A DNA stretch of 21,297 nt from an uncultured Acidimicrobiaceae bacterium (lineage in GTDB: Bacteria; Actinomycetota; Acidimicrobiia; Spongiisociales; UBA5794): the NCBI GenBank assembly GCA_947258635.1, contig CAMYJM010000026.1:1-21297 (forward strand). Direction: 5' to 3'. The position numbers and the translations under genes were made by a program. This document shows positions 16,884-21,297 of this stretch, one piece after another. Numbering within the stretch: position 1 is the stretch's first letter; the number at the start of each line of letters is the position of its first letter. The notes beneath the pieces were generated by a model. The model saw only the letters and a program-made list of their open reading frames with translations. It searched no databases and had not been told where the DNA came from.

Positions 16884-17123
16884 TGAGGCTATGCGACCGG
16901 GGAGCCACTTGGTAGGGGCCAGAAGTCACTCGTCGGATCACTGATCTATTAGTGGAAGGGCACTTAGGGTGTGCGACATGGCTGGAGCATTCCCTGCAGT
17001 TGGGTTCCCACGACGGAGACCCCCCGGGCCGCGCCGCGGCCTCCGATGAGAACTCTGCCAGCCAACATCCGGCGACCCTCGATTCTCGAGACCGGGCCTC
17101 GCGATTTCCCGCTGCGAAAACCC

Positions 17124-17152
17124 GGTACCGGCGCATCCCCCTCGCCGGTACC
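17124..17152 (-). terminator. Hairpin terminator after the ScyD/ScyE-like gene
   Basis: A perfect 10-bp stem (17124-17133 with 17143-17152) around a 9-nt loop lies 26 bp past the stop codon. On the minus strand it is followed by GGGTTTT, a short T tract. The rest of the 295-bp gap (16884-17178) shows no gene. Confidence 0.65.
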
Positions 17153-17178
17153 TCCCCACATCTTGCGACGACGGGTTA

Positions 17179-18219
17179 TCAGGGAGTGAGCCGAACCACC
17201 GAGCCCGCGCCGAACACGCCCGACGTCGCATACAGGGTTCCGCGGCGATCGATCTCGATCGCGCCCGGAGTATCCAGGGTCGCATAATGGGAAACGACCC
17301 CGCCCTGTATCTTGCTTATCTGGGAAGCGAACAGCTCTGCCACGTAGATGGTGCCGTTGCGACCGACCGCGATGTCGACCGGTGTCACCAGGCCCGTGGC
17401 GACCAGCGTCATCGCCTTCGTCTTGCGGTTGATCATCCACACTTGCCCGGCGCCCGGGTTCTCCGGGAAACCCGGCAGCAGCGAGACGTAGACGTTGCCG
17501 CCGGGCCCGATCTCGACGTCGGTGGGCACGGGTTCGCCCGCGAACGTCTCACCGGCGCAAGGCGCAACACCATTCTCGATCGCCGCGGCCTCGCTGATCA
17601 CCTGCGGGATTGCCGGCAGCACCGCCAGCGTTTTGACCTTTCCGCTGTTCGATACTTCGAGGATCGTGTTCCCCGCGGCGTCGGCTACTACGTAACCCGG
17701 CCCGTCGATGGCAACCGCGTACGGGTGCGACTCGATGATCCCGTCGTACACGGGCGGGAAGCCAATCTCCTCCACTGCCTCGATGCATGCCTGATTGTCG
17801 CTGCCGATCAACCCGTAGGTGTTGATGCTGTCAGGGTTGTAGCGCTCCTCGAAGGCCTGCAAGGAGGCCAGCGTGCGGGTCTTCCCGGCATTGTCGACAA
17901 CAGCCAGAACCGCGTCGACCGGGTGTCCATCGTCGTCGTAGACGGTCTGCGTGTATACGACGCGGCCCGTGCCGGTCGCGTCCACCCCGGCGAGCTCGGT
18001 ACCCGGCGCGGCGACCCGCACCCGCGTGTCGCCGTGCTTGTCCAGCGCGATCAGACGTCCCGGTCCGAATGCCTCCGTCACGTACACGGTGCCGTTCGTG
18101 CCAACGCTCAAGCCGAGCGGGCCGGCCAGGTCCGTGATCAGCGGCTCGTCTGCGACCGCAGCCGGCGCCATAGCCAAGAGCAATGCAGTGGTCAAGACCA
18201 CACCACCAAGACGTTTCAT
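17179..18219 (-). CDS. Secreted ScyD/ScyE-like (NHL/SMP-type) beta-propeller protein
   Basis: The 346-aa protein has a clear Sec signal peptide (MKRLGGVVLTTALLLAMAP, with likely cleavage after AVA) followed by repeated propeller blades: LGLSVGTNGTVYVTEAFGPGRL, PYAVAIDGPGYVVADAAGN, PTDVEIGPGGNVYVSLLPG, PVDIAVGRNGTIYVAEL and GAIEIDRRGTLYATSG. This is the ScyD/ScyE family layout, widespread in actinobacteria outside scytonemin clusters; its function there is unknown. The ATG at 18217-18219 has a strong GGGAAGGG site. A near-consensus promoter lies 77-105 nt upstream and a hairpin follows the stop, so this is a monocistronic unit. Confidence 0.85.
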   Translation of the reverse strand: MKRLGGVVLTTALLLAMAPAAVADEPLITDLAGPLGLSVGTNGTVYVTEAFGPGRLIALDKHGDTRVRVAAPGTELAGVDATGTGRVVYTQTVYDDDGHPVDAVLAVVDNAGKTRTLASLQAFEERYNPDSINTYGLIGSDNQACIEAVEEIGFPPVYDGIIESHPYAVAIDGPGYVVADAAGNTILEVSNSGKVKTLAVLPAIPQVISEAAAIENGVAPCAGETFAGEPVPTDVEIGPGGNVYVSLLPGFPENPGAGQVWMINRKTKAMTLVATGLVTPVDIAVGRNGTIYVAELFASQISKIQGGVVSHYATLDTPGAIEIDRRGTLYATSGVFGAGSVVRLTP

Positions 18220-18295
18220 AGGGTTCCCTTCCCTCTCCATGCGGTTGCGTCACGGCGACGCAGGACAACTCTTCGAGTCGCCGCATCCCGCCGGC

Positions 18296-18324
18296 AAGAT
18301 ACAGTCGTCAGGGCTCGATGTCAA
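18296..18324 (-). promoter_or_regulatory. Sigma-70-type promoter of the ScyD/ScyE-like gene
   Basis: On the minus strand TTGACA (18319-18324) and TATCTT (18296-18301) are separated by 17 bp. Transcription would start near 18289, giving a leader of about 70 nt. The -35 is a perfect match. Confidence 0.62.
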
Positions 18325-18326
18325 TA

Positions 18327-18349
18327 GTCATTGCGGTAAGGGTCATTGC
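18327..18349. repeat. Direct repeat GTCATTGC x2 in a divergent promoter region
   Basis: GTCATTGC occurs at 18327-18334 and 18342-18349, 15 bp apart start to start. It lies between the -35 boxes of the two divergent genes and overlaps the plus-strand -35. It could be a regulator site, possibly for the HTH protein encoded next; chance is not excluded. Confidence 0.35.
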
Positions 18350-18375
18350 CTCTGCTACGACCGAGATGCCACAAT
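18346..18375 (+). promoter_or_regulatory. Probable leaderless promoter of the small HTH gene
   Basis: TTGCCT (18346-18351) and CACAAT (18370-18375) are 18 bp apart. The -10 ends 6 nt before the GTG at 18382, the same spacing as at other starts here that lack a ribosome binding site. Confidence 0.45.
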
Positions 18376-18381
18376 GGCGGG

Positions 18382-18768
18382 GTGAGCGACGAGATCGAGC
18401 GATCTACCGACGACCTGATCGAATCCTTGCGCCTGCTCGAGGAGATGTCCGAGGCCAACGCCCGGCGCAACGAAGAGATTCGGAGGAGAGCCGGCGCCCT
18501 GATCGCCCGTCTCGAAACCGGGGAGGATCTCCCGGCAGTCGTTGAGGGGGAGCCGCAGCCTCTCATCATCAACCTTCTGAGCGAGAATATCGACGCCCTT
18601 CACAACGTGGGCTCGACGATGCGCAAGGCGGAAGCCATTGCGCTCCGTGCCCACGGCTACACGATGGAGCGCATTGCCGAGTTGTTCGGCGTCACCCGGC
18701 AGCGCATCTCCGCCTTGTTGGCGGAGTCCGATCGCGATGTCGACCGGGGATATCGGCCTGGCCGTTAG
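18382..18768 (+). CDS. Small helix-turn-helix protein with N-terminal coiled coil
   Basis: The 128-aa protein starts at a GTG. Residues 1-50 are charged and heptad-like (DDLIESLRLLEEMSEANARRNEEIRRRAGALI), suggesting a coiled coil. Residues 85-118 form a sigma-region-4-like helix-turn-helix (AIALRAHGYTMERIAELFGVTRQRISALL). It is probably a dimeric DNA-binding protein; I cannot name a family. The GTG has no Shine-Dalgarno but has a -10 at 6 nt. It is divergent from the ScyD/ScyE-like gene, whose promoter it could control. Its stop overlaps the TAA of the minus-strand remnant by 2 bp. Confidence 0.76.
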   Translation: MSDEIERSTDDLIESLRLLEEMSEANARRNEEIRRRAGALIARLETGEDLPAVVEGEPQPLIINLLSENIDALHNVGSTMRKAEAIALRAHGYTMERIAELFGVTRQRISALLAESDRDVDRGYRPGR

Positions 18769-19025
18769 CTTCCGAAGGCCTCTTCGAAAGCTGCCGTCAG
18801 CTCGGGTGTCGCCGCACCGCTGAAGCCGCAGTAGTTGACGGCTCCGTCGGTGGCGGTGATGAGGAACCGACCCCCTTCGACGAAGTCGATGCTTCCGATC
18901 AAGGCTCCAAGCCCATTGGGAGCGGCCAGCTCGACGCTGGACGCCTCGCCACCCTTGAACTAGCGATCGACGGTCAGGGTGACGAGGGCGGACTCCCGAT
19001 GGAAGCCGAGGCGATCCCCCGCCGT
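18765..19025 (-). pseudogene. 5'-truncated remnant of a secreted-protein gene with an internal TAG
   Basis: The minus strand, read in the TerC frame just past the TerC stop, gives 21 residues (LGFHRESALVTLTVDR), a TAG at 18960-18962, then 65 residues (FKGGEASSVELAAPNGLG, VEGGRFLITATDG, NYCGFSGAATPELTAAFEEAFG) ending at a TAA. The two parts fit together if the TAG replaces a tryptophan TGG: VDRWFKGG is a natural strand-turn in small secreted NTR/TIMP-like actinobacterial proteins. There is no start codon or signal peptide, so the 5' end is missing. No usable start follows the TAG. Family resemblance is from memory and not certain. Confidence 0.7.
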
Positions 19026-20009
19026 CTAGCGGGCGCGAGGCTCGGCCGCCTCGAGATTGGCCCTGCGGGAGCGCCGCTCGCTGAAGACAATTGCGGCAGC
19101 GAGGATCGCCGTGATCACGCCGAGGGACACGAACGTGTTCAGGTGGTACCAGATCGACGCCGTCATCTTCAAGCCGACGAAGATCAGGATCGCCCCCAGC
19201 CCGTGCGACAGGTAGTGGAACCGCTGGCGGGCCCCGGCCAGGACGAAATACAGAGCGCGCAGCCCCAGGATGGCGAAGGCATTCGACGAGAAAACCAGGA
19301 AAGGCTCGTGGGAAACGGCCAGGATGGCGGGAACCGAGTCGACCGCAAAGATCACGTCGGTTATCTCAACCACCACCAGCGCGGCCAGGAGCGGCGTGGC
19401 GATCCGCTTGCCGTCGACCTTCGTCAGGAACTTGTGACCATCGAGCCGCGGCGAGATCGGCACCAGACGCCTCACCATTGCGAGGATCCGGGTCGCGCTC
19501 TCCCCTTCATCGTCGCGGTGCCGGATCACCTTGAAACCCGTATAGACGAGGAAGACGCCGAAAACGACCAGGACAAAGGTGAAACGGTTGATCAGCGACG
19601 AGCCCACGGCGATGAACACACCCCGCAGGACCAACGCACCAAAGATGCCCCAGAAAAGGACGCGGTGCTGATACCTGAGCGGGACGGCCAGCGTTGTCAG
19701 CAGGATGGACCACACGAACACGTTGTCGACGCTGAGCGACTTCTCGATCAGGTAGCCGCTGAGGTACTCGCCGAACGCATCGAAGCCCCAGGCGAAGGCC
19801 ACGACTCCGGCAAAGGCGAGCCCACATGCCACCCATACAGCAGACTCGACGAGAGCCTCCTTCTGCCCCGGTTCGTGATTGTCGCGATGGCGGATGAGGT
19901 CGATGCCGAGCAGGACTGCGATGGCGACACCCAGCGCCACCCACGCCCATAGGGGTACATCGATGGAGACGAACTTGCTGCTGAGATCGGTGGCCGCCGC
20001 CGCAATCAT
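19026..20009 (-). CDS. TerC/Alx family integral membrane protein (tellurium-resistance/manganese-export type)
   Basis: The 327-aa protein has about nine hydrophobic segments and both TerC signatures, EKSLSVDNVFVW in the first half and VVEITDVIFAVDSVPAILAVS in the second, each with the conserved acidic residue in the membrane. The central HKFLTKVDGKRIATPL is also typical. Relatives export Mn2+ or load it onto secreted enzymes. I prefer the ATG at 20007-20009 (AGG site 5 nt upstream). A GTG at 20060 would add 17 hydrophilic residues with poorer codon use. The upstream leader can fold (20061-20146). A broken gene follows in frame past its stop. Confidence 0.9.
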   Translation of the reverse strand: MIAAAATDLSSKFVSIDVPLWAWVALGVAIAVLLGIDLIRHRDNHEPGQKEALVESAVWVACGLAFAGVVAFAWGFDAFGEYLSGYLIEKSLSVDNVFVWSILLTTLAVPLRYQHRVLFWGIFGALVLRGVFIAVGSSLINRFTFVLVVFGVFLVYTGFKVIRHRDDEGESATRILAMVRRLVPISPRLDGHKFLTKVDGKRIATPLLAALVVVEITDVIFAVDSVPAILAVSHEPFLVFSSNAFAILGLRALYFVLAGARQRFHYLSHGLGAILIFVGLKMTASIWYHLNTFVSLGVITAILAAAIVFSERRSRRANLEAAEPRAR

Positions 20010-20060
20010 CTCGACCTGGCTTTCTCGGTACGAGGAGGAGCCGGATCGTTGTGTCGCCAC

Positions 20061-20146
20061 CCGACTAGTCCGGCCATGCGCCCCAGAACCCGAGGGACTC
20101 GGCCGCGCCGCGGTAACGGCCCGCCGGCACCGGTGGGGTTAGTCGG
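20061..20146 (-). other. Foldable leader upstream of TerC, candidate cis-regulatory RNA
   Basis: On the minus strand CACCGACTA (20140-20148) can pair with TAGTCGGGTG (20058-20067) with one bulge, closing about 72 nt. Inside are CCCCA with TGGGG, CCGGTGCCGG and CCGAG-TCC-CTCGG. The closing stem reaches the GTG at 20060. TerC/Alx genes are often under the yybP-ykoY manganese riboswitch, but I do not see its conserved core. Confidence 0.3.
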
Positions 20147-20187
20147 TGAATTCATCATCGAACATCGCCGTTGTCCGAGCGACACGA

Positions 20188-20242
20188 GCGGCCAATGCGG
20201 TGCCCCCCAACCCGGTTGGGGGGCACCTGGGAGGGTGGCCGC
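20188..20242 (-). terminator. Strong nested hairpin terminator after the small-gene operon
   Basis: The inner stem is a perfect 12 bp (20199-20210 with 20216-20227) around CCCGG, flanked by a 7-bp outer stem (20188-20194 with 20236-20242). It begins 18 bp past the stop of the 58-aa ORF. There is no T tract. Confidence 0.65.
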
Positions 20243-20259
20243 TCAGGACGCTCGAGAGC

Positions 20260-20436
20260 TCAGGCAGTCTTGGCGACCTTGCGGGCGCGGGTCACCTTGC
20301 GCGCCGACTTCTTCTCAGAAGCAGCACGCTGCGGGGTCATGTTGGGACCGTTGAATGGCCTACCGGGCTTGTGCTGCGCCGCCGATGCGTGCAGTTGCCT
20401 CGCCGTGGACGCTCTCACAGGACGAACCCGATTCAT
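20260..20436 (-). CDS. Small basic protein, 58 aa, third gene of a small-protein operon
   Basis: I recognise no family. The ATG (20434-20436) overlaps the upstream TGA as ATGA and has GAGGGG 8 nt before it. The product is strongly basic, with a C-terminal run of Lys/Arg/Ala (SEKKSARKVTRARKVAKTA) recalling histone-like tails, and a middle GRPFNGPN. It has no signal peptide or membrane helix. Nucleic-acid or membrane-surface binding is a guess from charge. An internal ATG at 20340 would leave only 26 aa and lacks a ribosome binding site. A strong hairpin follows the stop, which supports a real transcript ending here. Confidence 0.5.
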   Translation of the reverse strand: MNRVRPVRASTARQLHASAAQHKPGRPFNGPNMTPQRAASEKKSARKVTRARKVAKTA

Positions 20437-20639
20437 CGCTGCGCCCCTCGCGGCGCGCCGGCACCGACTCGCCGCTTGGAACCCGTCTGGCGACCGTCTC
20501 TGCGGCGGATCTTCTGCACGGCTTGGAATTCGTCCTGGAATCTCGCCGTCCGATCGTGAAGCACAACCTGGAAGTCGTCTTCGACGTCGTATTCCCACCA
20601 CCGGACTCCCGAGTTGAATGGCACCCGGTTGCGCGTCAC
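20433..20639 (-). CDS. Small protein, 68 aa, second gene of a small-protein operon
   Basis: No family is recognised. The GTG at 20637-20639 overlaps the TGA of the 35-aa gene as GTGA, and its own TGA overlaps the next ATG as ATGA, so the frame is tied to both neighbours by translational coupling. The middle (GVRWWEYDVEDDFQVVLHD, then FQDEFQAVQKIRRRD) has a natural aromatic and acidic composition; the C-terminal 25 residues are basic and rich in Gly and Ala. It has no membrane segment. An in-frame extension upstream to 20810 would cross the promoter and is rejected. Confidence 0.52.
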   Translation of the reverse strand: MTRNRVPFNSGVRWWEYDVEDDFQVVLHDRTARFQDEFQAVQKIRRRDGRQTGSKRRVGAGAPRGAQR

Positions 20640-20743
20640 GAGCCTGCTCCTGACTTCGTCGCCTTCGACCCGACCAGCGCCCCGGCCACGGCCAAAACCA
20701 ACAAGGCGGCCACTATCGTCCAGACCTTGTGCTTGCGGAACAT
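20636..20743 (-). CDS. Small single-helix membrane peptide, 35 aa, first gene of a small-protein operon
   Basis: The peptide MFRKHKVWTIVAALLVLAVA continues for 15 residues to a Ser/Lys/Gly tail. It has a basic N-terminus (RKHK) and one hydrophobic helix at about residues 7-25, so it should sit in the membrane with its N-terminus inside. GAGGA lies 6 nt before the ATG at 20741-20743; an ATG two codons earlier touches the ribosome binding site and is less likely. Its TGA overlaps the GTG of the next gene by 4 bp. It is the first gene after the consensus promoter. A toxin-like, scaffold or regulator role is conceivable but not shown. Confidence 0.56.
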   Translation of the reverse strand: MFRKHKVWTIVAALLVLAVAGALVGSKATKSGAGS

Positions 20744-20770
20744 GCTCATTCCTCGACTGTCTCTTTCTCG

Positions 20771-20786
20771 CCCTCCACGCGGAGGG
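20771..20786 (-). other. Leader hairpin of the small-gene operon
   Basis: CCCTCC and GGAGGG form a 6-bp stem with a 4-nt loop in the transcribed leader, 16 nt before the ribosome binding site of the 35-aa gene. It could stabilise the mRNA or modulate initiation. Confidence 0.3.
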
Positions 20787-20808
20787 GTAGGTGGTGATTG
20801 CGAGACGC

Positions 20809-20838
20809 ATTATATCTTGTTATAAAGCTTTCTGTCAA
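20809..20838 (-). promoter_or_regulatory. Perfect consensus sigma-70 promoter of the small-gene operon
   Basis: On the minus strand TTGACA (20833-20838) and TATAAT (20809-20814) are separated by 18 bp, both hexamers perfect. The surrounding 35 bp are AT-rich, unlike anything else in the window. Transcription would start near 20801-20803, giving a leader of about 60 nt. A small inverted repeat (TTATA at 20810-20814 with TATAA at 20821-20825) overlaps the -10 and spacer and could be an operator. Confidence 0.85.
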
Positions 20839-20841
20839 GCT

Positions 20842-20866
20842 ATCGGTCAGTGTAACAACGACCGAT
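20842..20866. repeat. Inverted repeat ATCGGTC-N11-GACCGAT between GNAT stop and the consensus promoter
   Basis: Perfect 7-bp arms (20842-20848 with 20860-20866) lie just upstream of the -35 and touch the GNAT stop codon. It could be an operator for the small-gene promoter or a weak terminator for the GNAT gene. Confidence 0.42.
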
Positions 20867-21297
20867 CAACCCGCCCCCATCGACGAACCGTCGAGAAGCC
20901 GGCGAGCCTCCGATTCGGTGTCGTTGACGGTGGCGCCGGTTGGCAGAAACCCGTTGCGGACATAGAAATCCCGGGGCGATCCCTTGCCCTCTCCCCAGCT
21001 GGTCACCAGGGAGCGCTCCCCCCTTGCGGCGCACTCGGAGGCTATGAGATCGAGAACTCGACTCCCGATGCCGCGCCGCTGGTGCAGCCGATCGATCAGC
21101 AGCCGCCACAGATAGGTCTCCGGATGATGTTCCGTCCGCAGCGCCAGCATCACGAGGCCGACGACCACACCGTCGGCGACGATGGCCCGCATCCACGGAA
21201 CCACGGGGGCGCCGTTCACAACCTCCGGGAACAGGGCATCGGTGAAGGACCGTCCGATCGGAGCGACGAAACGTTCCTGCGTTTTGTGCGTGCGGAG
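20866..21297 (-). CDS. GNAT family N-acetyltransferase, N-terminus cut by window edge
   Basis: The minus strand is open from the right edge to the TGA at 20866-20868 (143 codons seen), so the start lies outside the window. The GNAT pattern is clear: VVPWMRAIVADGVVVGLVMLA (beta strands 2-4), YLWRLLIDRLHQRRGIGSRVLDLI with the acetyl-CoA-binding R-x-x-G-I/x-G/S loop (QRRGIG), then SLVTSWGEGKGSPRDFYVRNGFLPTG. The YLWRLLID and FYVRNGF phrasing recalls the spermine/spermidine acetyltransferase-like branch, but the substrate is not certain. A GTG at 21219 is an internal codon, not the start. It lies upstream of the small-gene operon, which has its own promoter. Confidence 0.86.
   Translation of the reverse strand, partial: LRTHKTQERFVAPIGRSFTDALFPEVVNGAPVVPWMRAIVADGVVVGLVMLALRTEHHPETYLWRLLIDRLHQRRGIGSRVLDLIASECAARGERSLVTSWGEGKGSPRDFYVRNGFLPTGATVNDTESEARRLLDGSSMGAG

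Noticed and set aside
18999..19952. 317-codon plus-strand ORF
   Set aside because: It is antisense to the TerC gene, very rich in Asp, Glu, Arg and His as expected of a mirrored high-GC frame, and resembles no family.
18765..20009. Programmed TAG readthrough joining TerC to the downstream residues
   Set aside because: The downstream segment looks like part of an unrelated secreted protein and lacks its own start; truncation plus nonsense mutation explains it more simply, and sharing a frame has a one in three chance.
20061..20146. yybP-ykoY manganese riboswitch upstream of TerC
   Set aside because: The position fits, but I cannot find the conserved GGGGAGUAG-type core on the correct strand, so I report only a foldable leader.
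20433..20810. 125-codon minus-strand extension of the 68-aa gene
   Set aside because: It would begin at the promoter and read through the leader hairpin and the 35-aa gene; the GTG at 20639 with a GTGA overlap is better.
20355..20825. 156-codon plus-strand ORF over the small-gene operon
   Set aside because: It has no ribosome binding site, ends by reading through the consensus promoter, and is antisense to three coupled ORFs.

Overview
The window is high-GC DNA with the look of a free-living actinomycete (Actinomycetota, possibly Acidimicrobiia-like; the class is a guess). Supporting signs are two F420-type oxidoreductase families, several starts with no ribosome binding site but a -10 hexamer 6 nt upstream (leaderless transcription), GTG starts, and no sign of a plasmid or prophage. 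I see no rRNA, tRNA, CRISPR array or insertion sequence.

Layout. 1-3067 is a minus-strand run: an LLM-class oxidoreductase cut by the left edge, a DUF1330 protein, an unrecognised 176-aa protein and a YbfB/YjiJ-type MFS transporter. 3171-4535 is a tight plus-strand operon of ECF sigma factor, zinc-finger membrane anti-sigma factor and YbjQ-like protein, closed by a GC-rich hairpin. 4627-5865 is a second MFS transporter. 5872-7787 (minus) holds an HSL-type alpha/beta hydrolase, a LiaF-like protein and a cupin. 8241-10475 (plus) holds a four-helix membrane protein, a deazaflavin-dependent nitroreductase, the wreck of a quinone-oxidoreductase-like gene and an intact paralogue. 10487-11789 (minus) holds a VOC protein and a metallo-beta-lactamase-fold hydrolase, 11872-12489 (plus) a probable lipoprotein, and 12493-16883 (minus) a TauE/SafE permease, a frameshifted Asp-box beta-propeller gene and a membrane protein. 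17179-18219 (minus) is a secreted ScyD/ScyE-like propeller, divergent from a small HTH protein (18382-18768).

The right end is the most unusual part. A TerC-family transporter (19026-20009) is followed in the same frame by the remnant of a secreted-protein gene broken by a TAG. Upstream of TerC lies what looks like an undescribed operon of three very small genes (35, 68 and 58 aa; 20260-20743). They are joined by GTGA and ATGA stop/start overlaps, driven by a perfect TTGACA-N18-TATAAT promoter in an AT-rich island, and end at a strong nested hairpin. A GNAT acetyltransferase, cut by the right edge, lies upstream.

Three genes carry deletion-type or nonsense damage (9243-9482, 13228-16342, 18765-19025) with no mobile element nearby. 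That suggests deletion-driven decay or, for the frameshift, possible assembly error. No single pathway links the genes; the window is a set of short operons for transport, redox chemistry and envelope functions.
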